In this document: positions 1 to 12,867 of the stretch, in pieces
Position numbering within the stretch: the first letter of the stretch is position 1
Layout of the letters: every line of letters begins with the position of its first letter
NCBI GenBank assembly: GCA_963281155.1
Contig: CAUJLY010000002.1
Span: 3,286,001-3,350,000, forward strand
Length of the DNA stretch: 64,000 nt
DNA from: Rhabditophanes sp. KR3021
Lineage: Eukaryota > Nematoda > Chromadorea > Rhabditida > Alloionematidae
Reading direction: 5' to 3'
Made by a program: the position numbers and the translations under genes
Notes under the pieces: model-generated
Database searches by the model: none
Told to the model about the DNA's origin: nothing
What the model saw: only the letters and a program-made list of their open reading frames with translations

Positions 1-24
1 GATTAAAATTTACAATATTTTTAG

Positions 25-828
25 GTATTGAAGAAACTGGTATTTTTTGACGAAAAAAAGTCAATTGGGGTGCATGTGGCAATGGATAATCTCTTGATAC
101 ACGATGATGTCGAAAAAGTGGCAATGCAAGATAGGAGTGAAGAAGAAGGATGGAAAAGTGTGTTGATTTTTGTTCCTTTGAGATTAGGGTTGTCTACAAT
201 AAATCTAGACTATTTACCCGCTATTCAAAAGTTTTACAAGCTCAAGCAATGCTGTGGAATTATCGGAGGACGCCCTAGCAAAGCATTGTATTTTATTGGC
301 ATGGCTGATGAAGAGATGATATATTTGGATCCACATATTTGCCAGCCTGTTGTGGATATTATTGGAGAACAAATTGAAAACGTCGAAAGGCCGGAAGACA
401 ACAGCAGAATCGACCAAGAATCGGGAGACATGGAAGTTAATATGCAAGAACCTCGTGCACATACATCCTTAATTGACGATTCTTCATTCCATTGTGACTG
501 CGTTGCTCATATGGATTTCGATCAAATGGATCCATCCTTGGCGGTTGGATTTGTCATCAAGGACAAAGAGGATTACATGGAATTAAAAGAAGCACTAGAA
601 AAGTTACATGCTATTTCTAAACCGCAACTTTTTGAAATGATCCAAAGTAGACCGAAAGGTTTTCCCAAGTTTGAGTTGTACCGCGGAGTTCCAACCTCCT
701 TTTCTGAAGCTGACTATAGTGATGTCCAAGAAGGGGATTTCCATAGTGATGTTGAATTTGAAGAATTACACGAAATTGATTCTTCTTCTGAAAGTGAATC
801 TAAATCAACAAATAATACTGAGCAATAA
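25..828 (+). CDS. atg4: ATG4-family cysteine protease, C-terminal part (5' end outside window)
   Basis: ATG4 cleaves the C-terminus of ATG8/LC3 precursors and delipidates ATG8-PE during autophagy in the cytosol. The window opens in an intron; a ttttag acceptor at 19-24 starts this last exon in frame. Seen: the substrate-groove block VPLRLGLSTINLDYL, the block GIIGGRPSKALYFIG, and YLDPH, which carries the catalytic Asp and His. The DPSLAVGF segment and the C-terminal domain follow. The catalytic Cys would be in an upstream exon outside the window. The tail is acidic and holds FEEL, placed like the LC3-interacting FEIL of human ATG4B. About 107 bp separate this stop from the stop of the convergent myosin gene. 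Family call is firm; the paralogue (A/B versus C/D) is inferred as A/B-like from the short tail. Confidence 0.93.
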   Translation, partial: VLKKLVFFDEKKSIGVHVAMDNLLIHDDVEKVAMQDRSEEEGWKSVLIFVPLRLGLSTINLDYLPAIQKFYKLKQCCGIIGGRPSKALYFIGMADEEMIYLDPHICQPVVDIIGEQIENVERPEDNSRIDQESGDMEVNMQEPRAHTSLIDDSSFHCDCVAHMDFDQMDPSLAVGFVIKDKEDYMELKEALEKLHAISKPQLFEMIQSRPKGFPKFELYRGVPTSFSEADYSDVQEGDFHSDVEFEELHEIDSSSESESKSTNNTEQ

Positions 829-936
829 CTGCCTATTAACTGACATGTAATAATGTATTTAATTTTTTTATTCGAAATCCTTCTTGTATATTTAAATGGA
901 TAAAAATGATTAAATGAATGTGCATAAAAATGATTA

Positions 937-3900
937 TTAAATTTGGTCTTCCTCATCATGTATAATTTGTGTATATTTTGGCAAAGGCGGTTTGTTTCTA
1001 TGGCCCATTAATACATTAGCATCATATTCTAGATGTTTTGCTTGCTTACTAAGAACACGAAGATTATTCAATGTAGCTACATGCATTGAACACATATCAG
1101 CTAAATGACTTTCATGATTTATGTTTTTTTTTTCAATTTCTCTGTACATTTCAGCAATTTCGGTTTGCTTGGATTTATTAATATGAAGTTGAGCATTAAG
1201 TTGACCATTTAGCTCAGTGATTGTTTGATTGGCATCATCTAGTAAGCCTTGAAGCTCATGTTTTCCCTTTTCAAGTCTTTGTTTGGCTCTTTGCTCTTGA
1301 TCTAACTCTTCTTCAATTTGACCGATTCTTTCAATAAGTTGTCGAATATTAATTTGCATTTTGGAAATCAAGCCAGAATCACTAAAACTATTGTCTCTAA
1401 CCCTAGCTAAATCATCGTGTTTAAGTTTAATGTCCTTTTCAAGAGTTATCAACTTTTCATTCAAATACATAATTTGTTCTTGACCATTCTTAAATTCAGT
1501 TTCTGCCTTTTTACGTAATTTTGTTTGTTCTTCCTTATTTCTTCTTTCAGCCATTAATTTGTCTTCACAAAGTTCAAGTTCTTCTTGGCATTGGCTTTTT
1601 TGTTTTTCAACTCTTTCTAATTTAGTAGCTAACATTTCTAACTGGTCCATTAAGTCTAATTTGGCAGATTCCTGAGCTTTATTTTTCTGATTAGCTTGAT
1701 CAGTAATATCACCCTGAAGCAACAATCGTTGTGTTAATTCCTCGACCTCGATTGTACTTTTCATCGTCTTGCTTTCGAGTTCTTGTCTCAATTGAAAAAT
1801 ATCTTCTTCCATACGTTTTCTATCACTCGTCATTTGATTTTCACTCTGACTTGCTTTTCTCAATTTGTCTTCAAAATTTTTTTTCTCATCTTCTAATAGA
1901 TTCTCAAGATCACCAATTTTTCTCTCATACTTTTCCCTTTCTTTCTTTTCACTTTCAACATTTTCTTTTAAGGCTTGCTCTCTTTTGCTACCCAAATCCT
2001 TGTCAAGCATCAATTTATCATAGTTAGCAGCAGATTCGGCTAATTTAGACTCCATTTCCTTAACTTTACTTTGAAGGGTATCCATTTCTTGCTGAGTTCT
2101 GATACCACCCATCATTGGCTTAAGTTTCACATACAACTTGTACCAATTCCAGTTTCCAACTTGAATCCAAGACTTCACATTTCTTTGAAGATCAGCGATT
2201 GAGGCAGATTGCTTAAGTCTTTGATAATATTCAACTTTAGCCAAGTAAGCTCTTAAGGCAGATTGGAATTTCAGAATAATCGCAGATAACGCAATATCAC
2301 GGTATTCTTCAAGCCTAGCCAGAATTGAACTCTTAAAGAAGATTTTTGTTTCTCCGATTTTGTACTCTTCTTCCTTTACCTTCTTTGATTTAAGTAGAAG
2401 TGCCATCATTTTAGTTGTTGCTTCTTTGAGGTCAGGAAGTCTAGCTTCATTAGGTGCAAGAACAGCATAGCGATGGATAAATTCTTTAAATATTAGTCTG
2501 TTTGGGAATCCCTTTCTACAAATTCTGATTCCTTCCAAAACACCATTACATGTAAGTTGGTTTAAAACTAGTGGAGCATCAATTAATCCCGATTGTTTAA
2601 CTTCATTAGGAATAATGCAGCGAATAAAATGAGGATGAGTAGTATGAAGCATAGTCATTAGATTATTCAAGGATTCTTTGTACATGTCAGAAACTGTCAT
2701 AAAAGAGGATGATTTGCCCTTTTTCTTACCATTTACACCTTTAACTCCTCTTTGTGCAGCGTCTTCTCTATCAGCTTCCGTTGTATAATCTTCAAATATT
2801 TTGTAGATGAGATTTTCTTTAGGTGAAGTCTTTAAGACAGCTACAGCTGACTCATTTAAGGGATCTTTATTCTTTTCCAGCCAAGCCTTAACCCAATGTT
2901 AATTAGAGAGTGTATAAGTTATTTCATATTAGTTAAGAAGATTAGGCTTCACCAATACTTCAACATTTTGTTCTTTCAAGTTTTTAATTTTATGTGTCAT
3001 ATTTAAGGTCAAATGCAACGTATATTAAGAATTCTTTTTATTTTAGTGCCTTGAGATTGCCTTATTTTGGTGCTTACGTGCTAAGCTAATAACAATTCAT
3101 TCATCGTTTTATTGATGACAATTAAATATACTATGTTACCTATATCAGTGACTGATGATGGAACTTCTCAAAATGACCAACGATATCCGGGATTTCAGCG
3201 TCTTGAATCAATCGACTTAACTGATATTTTAATACGTTAGTCCGAGCTGATAAGAAGTCAGCAATTGCCAACAAGACATATCCCTTCGAAAAAAGATGGC
3301 TGATAATGTAGAAGCTATCTTGATTGATACTTAACGTGGTCAAGAAACTAATTCCGACTCAGAAAAACCATCTTTATCATTAGTCACATACATGGATCAA
3401 AAAAAGACAGCGAAGTCTCAAAATTAACATTAAAAGATTTTTTGAACTTGCTTCAAAGTATTAGTTTTATTTTTTGTTTTTTAATGATGAACTTACGGTG
3501 ACATTGTATCTTACCGTTCCGGCGTAATGAATAATGGCATAATGAGCTTCTCCTTGTTTTCCTTTTGGTGGTTTGGCAGTAACGAAATTAGAATGTTTAC
3601 CTAAGTGTTGATTTTTGAGTTTCTCAACATAGGTAATGTCAGAAGCCTTAGGAACAAGGCATTCTTCGTCTATAAAAAACATTCCATTAATAAGATTAAA
3701 ATACATTTGAATATGAGGATGTATATTTAGGAATAGACTTACTAAGGATTGAAATAAGCCCGAGTGGCTTCTCAATAAGATCTATACAATTTTGAAGATC
3801 AAGTCCAAAATCAATGAACTCCCATGCGATTCCTTCTCTTTGGTACTCTTCTTGTTCCAAAATAAACATATGGTGATTGAAAAATTGTTGTAATTTCTCG

Positions 3901-5665
3901 TTAACGAAATTAATCCACAATTGTTCAAATGAGTTAGTATCGAAAATTTCAAAACCAGCGATATCTAATACGCCGATGTAGTTTTTTGATTCATCTAAAT
4001 TTGTGGACAAAGTTTCATTGCAGCGTTTGATTAGCCATGAAAACATTCTAGCGTAGATTCCTTTAGCCAACCCTTGAACTGACCAATCAGCTGAACAAAT
4101 AAATTAAATTTCGAGAACTCATGTGAATCTTACCTTGTTGCATGGTCTGTCCCTTTATGACTAATTCAGTTCCAACACGGATTTTTGGACTCAATATGCT
4201 TTGAATTAATTTTTCTCCATTAATAGAGAAAAGTTTGCAAACATTATCAATTGGCATCATTGAATCAACTTCCGCTTGTTCTTCGCGAGGTTTTTGTTTA
4301 AATTTTAATTGTGACATGTGCATGATAGACGCACATAAACGATAGATATCATTGCGTTCAAGAGCAGTAAAACCCATCACCGAAAAAGCATCCTAAACAA
4401 AATTATTCATATGTAATTTTTATATCTGAATATTATATTTATATCATTTTATATCACAATTTACCATATCACATTTGTTTACCTATTTTGATTTTAAACA
4501 AAAAGCCTCTTTGAAACAAGTTAATAATGTGTCATCGAATACTCTACTAAATATTTTTTATCGCCAAGGACAAACAACTTTTCAAAGTCTCTCATTAACT
4601 TACTGAAGTTATCTTAAGCTCATCTGAATCATTCATTCCCGGTACAGTGACTTCGGCCATAGACACAAAATGGTAATCTTTGATGTCATTAGATAGCAGC
4701 AACTCTTTACGCAATTTTTTGCTTGACATGATCTGATAGAAAATGTGAAAACTACGTTCACCTGGTCCTTGATTAATTATTCTACTTTTTTCAAGCAAGT
4801 CTAAAAGATAATTAAAATGAAGGTGTAAAAATAATGAACACAAACAAACAACTTACAATGTTCAATATCTCCACCAACAAGTTTACCTTGTGAGTCAAAA
4901 TGAATTCTAATGAACTTTCCGAAACGGGATGAATTGTTGTTACGGACAGTTTTGGCATTTCCTAAAGCTTCTAGTACTGGATTAGCTTGTACAACCTTAT
5001 CTTCAAGACTTCCACCTGGTGGGAAATCGCTAAAAGAAACCGATTTTTTTAATTCGTTTTGTTTTCCATCATTTTTAGCGCCGATTTTGGCAAAATAAGA
5101 AATTACTTTCTTCGTGTTTTCTGTTTTTCCGGCCCCAGATTCTCCAGTAATAAGCATGGATTGATTTTGCTTGTCAGCTATCATGTTGCGATACGCCTCA
5201 TCAGAAACAGCAAATAAATGGGGAGGTACTTCATTACGACGTTGATTCACGTACATGTTGATAACGGATTCAGTATAAATTGGCAACATTTTGTATGGAT
5301 TGATGAAAACACAAAAAAGCCCAGAATATGTCTAAATTGTTTCTTAATTTATTCCCAATTAAACCAAACTTACGTAAATCATCATAGATTTGTATCTTTG
5401 GTAGAGATTATGAAGGACAGAAGCTTCATTAAGTATAGACAAATTTGACATATCTTCGGCTTTTTCAAACTTCGCTGGATTAATTTCTTGACACTGGTCT
5501 TTCGTTGTCTTTTTGGTTGAACCATTAGGTAACTTTACAGTTAATGTCGAACCTTCTGCCACTATTATTTCCCCAATTACAAATCCGTCAGCTGGGTCAG
5601 GGATCCACGTATGGGACTTGTTGTCAAATTTTCTTGTCGCCTGTTCTTTCAATGCATCGTCAGGC
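937..5665 (-). CDS. Myosin II heavy chain with a truncated rod (first exon not found)
   Basis: Actin-based motor heavy chain of conventional (muscle-type) myosin II. Mapped exons, all in consistent phase: 5374-5665, 4857-5331, 4604-4800, 4134-4392, 3743-4090, 3497-3669, 937-2886, giving about 1230 residues. A small 5' exon with the start is missing because the first mapped exon begins in phase 2. Seen: N-terminal SH3-like region, P-loop [13 protein letters not shown], switch 1 [13 protein letters not shown], switch 2 DIAGFEIF, the SH1 helix region [18 protein letters not shown], and the lever ending in [14 protein letters not shown]. The coiled coil then runs only about 385 residues, through the part matching S2, and ends in a proline-containing tail with KPPLPKY before the stop. 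Ordinary heavy chains have about 1930-2000 residues, so light meromyosin is absent. The next gene (atg4) lies 108 bp beyond on the opposite strand, leaving no room for more rod exons. Confidence 0.93.
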
Positions 5666-5820
5666 CTGAAAAATAACATTCTTTAAAATTATACTATTTA
5701 ACTCGCATCGAGTAATTTAATTTTTTTGAATTTATGTATGTACTATATTGCATAAGTGTCTCAATCAGAAACAACGTTTTACAAAACGAGTCTTTCTTGA
5801 CTTATTGTGGCATTAGATAT

Positions 5821-5835
5821 TTTTTGTTTTGGCAG
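5821..5835 (+). promoter_or_regulatory. 3' splice acceptor just upstream of a start codon
   Basis: A T-rich tract ending in ggcag lies 11 nt before the ATG at 5847. No 5' coding exon is visible upstream, so it is either the end of a 5'UTR intron or a spliced-leader trans-splice site. Confidence 0.45.
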
Positions 5836-5846
5836 TTACAATCGCA

Positions 5847-6169
5847 ATGTTAAGGAAAGCTAACAACACTTATGAGGAAAAGCCTAAGAACAAGCCAAAC
5901 TTAGACGTGACACCGAGTCTAACCAGGAGCAACACCAATTATCGTGATGATGGGGCAAAAGGTAAGTGTCAAAAATCAGCCATTTTAATCAAATTTTAGA
6001 TGATGTCAACGCTTTAGGACGTGAACGAACTAATATCGACCATTCTGGACAGTCAAATCAAGTGATGCATCTAAAACATCCTGACATTGTCACGAGAATC
6101 AGTGAATTGGCCTCAAACTCATTTTTGATAAACAATCATCAGATATTTGCCTTTTTAATTTTAGTATAA
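5847..6169 (+). CDS. Small hypothetical protein, two exons
   Basis: Unrecognised. Exons 5847-5961 and 6000-6169 are joined by a 38-bp intron (gtaagtg...ttttag) that keeps the frame and gives 94 residues. The protein is polar, rich in Asn, Asp, Lys and Thr in its first two thirds, with a short hydrophobic C-terminus (IFAFLILV). No known domain was seen. The 3' end is uncertain: a tract ending ttttag overlaps the last codons, so a further splice to a different C-terminus is possible. It runs divergently from myosin, and because myosin lacks its first exon this gene may sit inside the first myosin intron. Confidence 0.5.
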
Positions 6170-8703
6170 TAAATGTTTGTTGTTTGACTTGCATTTGGCG
6201 GAGATATGGCCATCCGGGATCCATTAGCCATTCTAATTGAACAACCATGTTATTAGATGTGTGGTTGAAACCTGAAATTAAATATCCGTAAAATTAAATC
6301 ACGTCAGAGAAGTAAGTAATTATTTGATCAAAATGTGATTTCCGACATTTGAATATTCAATATTGTATCAAGACCTTTCCTCACAATTATAATATCAAAA
6401 GATCTTGAACGTAAAGTTTTGGAAAACAAACTACCTCTTATCTCAATTATTAGTATATGTGATTTATGAAATGACAAAGTAAATACAAACCAGCTGTATA
6501 GTTTCAATCAAAATGGTTCAGCACCTATATTTATGAGCAAATTTAAACAAAAAGGGATATAGATGAGGGATCTAATAAGAAGCAAGATAAAAAGTCTGTA
6601 CAAAAGATCAAAACTTTCTTCTAGGCGATGACTTTAAGTTACAGCGTAGGCAGGTTTTGTATATACATCTATTTGCAAAACTTTGTCTTCTTCGAGTCAA
6701 AACACTGTTAATCGGTTCTGCATTCAGATATAGTAAAGGGATGTCTATACATCTTCTTCAACCAAACACAAGAACCTTTCGGACTAAAACTACTTTATCA
6801 CTTCTTTTTGACAGAAATTAATGTATATACAATATATTTATCTCGTAATATCAAACGGCTTCAGTTTTCCTCTAATACAGTGGGTGGAGTTCGTAGAATA
6901 ACTACCCTACAGATAAAAGATGAGTGCAGCTAATGTAAGCAAACTTTAATGATCACAAACATCCTTTTTATGTTTAGATGTCAAATTTAATTGTTTCTTA
7001 GTAAAAGACACGGTGTGAGGTAAAGACTTTTGCGCTTTCATCTACCTGGAGATGTGTATCCTATAGTACTATGAATTACTATTTATTCAAATCAGTATAT
7101 GTGATATAGAGATGTATGAGATGCAAAGTGAAAATATGAGGTGCTATATGTATGTATAAAATGGCTTTTCATATCCAACACGATAATACGATATTTAATT
7201 CTTAAAACACGCAAATACCTGTATCACCATCAAATAAATACTTTATCACAAACAGACAAATGCTCTTTCATAAGCTAATAAATACTCGCCATGGCTCATT
7301 GATATGTGCTTTTTGTCATAATAATTTACCTTCCTAATATCTATAATTTTGAACATTATTCAACTTCAAGATATCTCCGCGCAAAGAGACCGAAAGTCTT
7401 TTTGATCGAAAGGTTAACGTAAAATTATTCAACGAACAATCATTTAACATAAGGCTTTTGATACAACCTAACAATTTTATATTAAAAGTCACGACGTTAT
7501 TTTTGAGGGATATTAAGCATTTTATTTTGTACAAAATTGTAAACAATAAAGAGTAATGACATCTTCTTACAATCACCAAATCATCTTTAATCGAATTTTT
7601 TAAAGTGCACTTACACAACAATAATATTTAACGGTATTTAATGATATTCAATAATATTTGATAATATTCCTCCGCAGCAATTTTTTGTGTAATATATGCT
7701 AATATATCAGTCTTTTACCGCATCAATACAATATTTGCAAAACAAAGTTTCTCAAGTGTTGATGTAACTGTATAAAATATTATTTTTGAATATCATAAAT
7801 AGAGTCGGAATGTCAAACACAATATAAGTATGTGCTTTGATAATCATTTAAATTTGAAAGATGGTATTTGATCATCTATTACACCATTTTGTATTCCTTT
7901 TAATTAAATAAGTTATTTTCTTATTTATAAATTTGTTTCAAATAAAATAATATTTTTGAAGAGAATGTGCATTATTTTAAATTATTATCTTTACAATTTT
8001 CTGTTGAAATATCAAATGTTTCCCTCAATTTGCCATTTGTTCAAAATTGAGATGTCTAAATATCCCTTTCCTAATGACTTTTTATAAGAAGGACATTATT
8101 ATGCATCCTCAATTATCCTAACAATTTTAAGCTCGATTACTTTCCATCAAATCAAAGTATGACTCAAGTTACATTTCTCACTAACTTTTATTACATAATC
8201 GTAAAATGCTAAGATGTCACACTTAACTTTTGCACCTATAAACTATCAACTTTAAACTATTCAAAATATATTTATAATTTTCTACGGAGAACGATTCATT
8301 AGTATTATTATTCGGAAATTCATAAAACAACGATTCATTAGTATTATTATTCGGAAGTTTATAAAATAACGATTCATTAATATTATTATTCGGAAATTTA
8401 TAAAAAAAACAATTAATTAATGTGTATTATCATTTGAAAATTTATAAAATAAAGCAATGCAATATTGTGTATTGCTAATTAAATGAAATTATCTGAAAAT
8501 TTATTAGTTTGTTTAAATTGACACAAATTGTTTGTCAACATTTGGATACTCTAATAATATTAAATATGCAAATTACATACTTGCAACCACAGAAAATACA
8601 AAATACATGTTGGCAAGAAAGATATTAATAAACTTATAGTAATTTTTGATAAATTCTGATAAAGTTTGAATAACTTTGTATTCAATACAGATCTTACACG
8701 CAA
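6170..8703. other. Intergenic, no supported gene
   Basis: About 2.5 kb of AT-rich sequence between the small gene and the 3' end of eyes absent. Only short chance reading frames (for example 7334-7621, minus) are present. The missing first exon of myosin may lie here but I could not identify it. A 39-bp tandem repeat is at 8291-8450. Confidence 0.6.
8291..8450. repeat. 39-bp tandem repeat, three close copies plus a degenerate fourth
   Basis: Units start at 8291, 8330 and 8369, each beginning acgattcatt and containing attattattcgga. A fourth, diverged copy runs to about 8450. It lies about 250 bp beyond the eya stop codon. Confidence 0.85.
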
Positions 8704-11700
8704 TTATAACAAAAATTGTGTCAATGCAATATGAAAAGCTTCAATATTGGCAAGTTCTGCGATTTTCCAAATCGGAATGTTTTCTTTTTTTGATAATTCA
8801 AGGGTACTTTCATTAGAGGAAACCATAAAGAAGCTTTGCTTCTTCCCAAACTTGGTAACTATTCGATCTATAGCTGCATCTTTGGTCGTTTTTCCGATAC
8901 TGTAAACATTTTCAATAGGAACGAAATTTGCAATATTTATGAGAAGCATCTTTGCCAGACTATTAGACAAAGTATCAGATGTAATTACTATGTTTGTAAA
9001 ATGACCTCCGGGATTTTCAGAAATTGCCTTTAAACAAACTCTTATTCTTTCGATCCAATTATTTGCACCAGGGTTACAGTTTTGCAATATGTCACAGATT
9101 TCTTTGCTTCTCATATGCATTCCATTATTATTTTCGACTATATCGTCAAAGTTATTCTTATACTGATTATATACCTCCTTGATGTGTTGGTAACGGGCAG
9201 ACAACTTTCTCACCCATTCTACTCCATTTCTCGAGGCATTACTTGAGAGAGGAGTTGATGTTGTTTGGTTGGCAGAATCATTTGACTGATACCCAAGATC
9301 TTGAATGGTTTCGTCATAGTTAGTATCTTCGATATTCATTTGATCACAATCTTCGGCATGTTCAATTCGGAAAGCAGAATTTACTATTTGATTCATGGTT
9401 GATTGAATAGACAAACAACCGGCTGCATTATTTTCTCTTGCAAATCTGGACAAGCAGAATATGTCCTATGATAACAATAAGTTAGTAAAATATATTCATA
9501 ATAATCTTTCAAGTATTATGCTGATAAGCGCATTTTGTGCAAATTAATTAATAAACTTACATCAAGCTCCCATATGAATATACGGGTATAATTTACTTCT
9601 TGACAATTACCTCCGCCAGATCCCTTCTTTTTCTTCGAAACTTTATTTTTCTTTGATTCAGCAGAACTACTGTTTGACTTCAATGATGCAGTGAAAGGAC
9701 TTATCTGCCCACTACTGTTAGGTGTCATCGACCCATTCATGGCAACAGCAACAGCCGCATTGTCCATCATAGCTGATGTGAGACCAGCATAACTTGTCAA
9801 TGATGTAGGTGAAACAGAATTTAGATTAGCAGTATTATAATAAGGATTTCTTGAATTATAATATTGAGCCTGAACTCCCGCAGCAGCACTTGCATAGCTA
9901 CCATAATTCAAGGGGTTTGTATACGTTCCTGCTACGGGGTAATACGATTGTCCATTTGGCATAAAATAGTTGGGGAATGGCGCTGTTGAAGTAAGGTTAG
10001 ATGAGGAGACTGTATTATAAGCAGCATTGAATGTAGAGTTGTAATTATTGTATGCTGCTGCATTCGAATAAGAAGAATTATAATATGACTGAGGGTTTAA
10101 CATCCTCGAATCATATCCATTCACGGCATCCTGCATACTCATCAAAGTATTGGATGATTGTGATGTAGAAATAAGAGGCATTGTGAGGCTATTTAAATTA
10201 TCACCTTCACTTTTAATTAATCCAGAGTTTAGAGTAAGGGACGTCGGATCTAAAACACTCCACACACCGGATGTTGCTAGATTGTTTGTTGTCAAAGTTT
10301 GGTTAGTACTAAAAGTCATATAAAGTTAGCCTTATAAAAATAATTTAATGGCCTTAATCTAAGGCGTGTGCAAAAGCATTAAAAGTTTAGCTAAGTAAAG
10401 TGGCTTAACATATATCATAGTGACTCAAGTATTTCACAATTACTTAAACATTATGGTAATATTGCACTTGACAAATACTTGATATAGCAACAGATATAGT
10501 TGGCTAATTCTTACCTATTATTTGTGTCCACGGTCGAGCAAAAGTTTGAAGTTGAGGATTTGTTCTAAAAAATAAAAAGTAAATGATTTGCATTTTATGT
10601 AAAGCTAAAAGTATATACTATGCATGAAGCAGGTGTCGAACAGTTAACAAAAATTTCAACGTTACTAATCCTGTATAATTGGGTGGCGAGAATAGTGAGG
10701 AAGAAGCGGCGAGCATAAGAAAACATCTTGATCCGCTAATCCATTGCCTTTTATAAATGTTATTAAATGGTACGCTAATGTTAGTTAAATAAAATGGTTT
10801 TTATATAATCTACAATAAGCTTAATATCTATCACTGGTACCAACCCCTTTTTGTTCTTTTACTAAACGAAATCATAACGGTGCTCATATTTACAGATGTT
10901 GTGAGTTTTAAGTTTGTTTGATTAAGACTCAGGGACATATGCCAAAACAGCGAAATGAAAGAACCATTAGCTTCTGGGTTTGTTTGTTCAAGAAAATGGT
11001 AAAAGCACTTACATTAATGCATGCGCCTGCACGTATGTAGTACGTAAAATAATAATTGAGGCAAGACGGTTTCAACATTTCTCATTTTACAATTTATTTT
11101 GCCCTAAAATAGTCAGTCCTACTTGTGCCTTTCTTTAATAAATATCGAAAATAGTCAGCCCTATTTCAGTTACGCTTACTAAATTGGGGTCAGATCAAAT
11201 TTCTTTTTAAAAGAAATACGCAATCAAAAAATACGCATTAACATAATTAGTTGTTTTGAAAGTTATGTCATTTTAATTGAAATTGTAAAGTAAAAGAACA
11301 AGAATATAGAGACAAGTAATTAACATGATAATTATTTGTTACGCAACTATGTGGGAAGCTATTGGGAAACAATTTTTGGTGATAATCGGAAGGATGCAAA
11401 GAAATCTGTTCATACATATGCTAAAGTCACATTTAATTGCCAACAAAAAAAGTAATTGTTGGTGTTTAAGGACTCACATTTTTTAAATTAAGGTACTGTG
11501 ACAAAGTTTCGTGCTGTGTTTGGCCAACACTTTCAGTGCCAACAAAAACAACAACTACTAATATGAACAAATATTTGGATAGCTAATGTTAGCGTGTAAA
11601 GAGCAATTTACACTGTTATGAGTGGACATTTTACAGGTAAAGGTTGAGTGGGGACATATATAAAATAACCTACTAAGATAATTAATAAAATAATGTGATA

Positions 11701-11925
11701 ATGGGAAACAGATATAAGGACAACTTTGAAAAAATACTAAATGATATGGTTTATTATGATGAATTGAATTATTTGAATAATTAAAATAATCCAAGTTTGA
11801 AGATAATGTAAGTTCTTGAAAGAACTTAACTTTAGGCTATCATTTAATTTATTTAATTGTGGAATGATTAATCTTACCTGATTTGATGAAGAGGAACATG
11901 CAGTTGAATTTTCCTGTTGTAACAT
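8704..11925 (-). CDS. eya: Eyes absent (EYA) homologue with a lost phosphatase active site
   Basis: EYA is a transcriptional co-activator that binds SIX homeodomain proteins and normally also has a HAD-type tyrosine phosphatase domain. Exons: 11878-11925, 10515-10564, 9561-10308, 8704-9465 (535 residues, phases consistent). Residues 1-265 are Ser/Asn/Tyr/Ala-rich, as in EYA activation regions. The EYA domain follows: RIFIWELD, WVRKLSARYQHIKEVYNQYKNN, the ENVYSIGK block and a C-terminal FHIALTQFLL. In active EYAs motif I reads WDLDET; here it reads WELDDI, with the nucleophile Asp replaced by Glu at residue 280. The late IGDG motif is replaced by VSSNES at about 497-502, removing the other metal-ligand Asp. 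The fold and SIX-binding surface seem kept, so a transcription-only role is inferred. Homology is firm; loss of catalysis is inferred. Confidence 0.93.
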
Positions 11926-12867
11926 AATGATTGTAGATAAATATTTGTTCTGAATGTGTGTGAAAATATTGTAAGGGAGATTTTTGTATATTAATAATAT
12001 ATTTATTTGTTGTAAAAGTAAGTATTGATGATAATAGTAGCAAATATTATGTCTAATGAAATATTCACCTAAACATAAAATGGGAAGAGAAAATGAGTAT
12101 ACGTAATGGCTTAAGGAATGATGATTTGTGTATAGGGAAAATATATTTATTCTGACAAGTGAGGCTATATAGATAGTTAAGCTTCGGGTTAACAATGTTC
12201 GAGAAAGAGAATAAACAGAAAGAGGCCGTCCAGCTTACTGTAAAGTCTGGGAAGCGGTTCAAGGGTGAGGAGAGCGATAGTTGAGTGGTTTGAGTTAATA
12301 GGATGTTTTATGAAGGCTTTGAGGATAAACAGATCATGTTTCACTCAATTGAAGACATCGATTGTATGATGTTTAAAATAGGGAGCTGACAGATAAACAG
12401 TCAAATTGCGGAATAGCGACAGTTGGATTGAAAAGTTTATAGTGAATTGAATTACACATAAACAAAAAATGTGGCCTGAAATGTATTGGTAAACTATAGT
12501 AATTTAATGTACCATTTTTTATAAACATTTTTACAACGGCTAATAAATTATTTGTAACTCAATATCAAAATGAACAATAAATTATTTGTTTTAATTTTAA
12601 GTAACGGCTGTCTTTTATAGTGTAACAAATTGTTAAATGAAAGATAACTGTTTTTAAGACCAAATCTTAAAGTTCATTTTTCTTTTGAAGGTGGCGAGAA
12701 AGGATATTCTTGCCGAAAATATAGTAACACAATTCAACTCAAAGAATAAACAATTAGTATGCCGCTGAAGATCCACAAACAGTCGTTTAGTAGTTAATTT
12801 AGATATTTAAAAAAAGATTAAATCTAGAAATGTTTTATTAATCATAACAAAAAAGATATTGAGCATT
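11926..12867. other. Intergenic between SLC25A15-like and eya genes
   Basis: About 940 bp, AT-rich, with only short unrelated reading frames. It must hold the eya promoter and 5'UTR and the 3'UTR of the carrier gene. No distinct motif was identified. Confidence 0.5.

Noticed and set aside
714..959. Minus-strand reading frames over atg4
   Set aside because: They are antisense shadows of a conserved coding exon and contain no recognisable domain.
1731..2027. 98-codon plus-strand frame
   Set aside because: It is the antisense of the myosin coiled-coil exon, where heptad-biased codons leave the other strand open.
3140..3343. 67-codon minus-strand frame inside the long myosin intron
   Set aside because: The flanking exons join in phase across it (YNVT to AWLEKNKDP) and match other myosins without any insertion.
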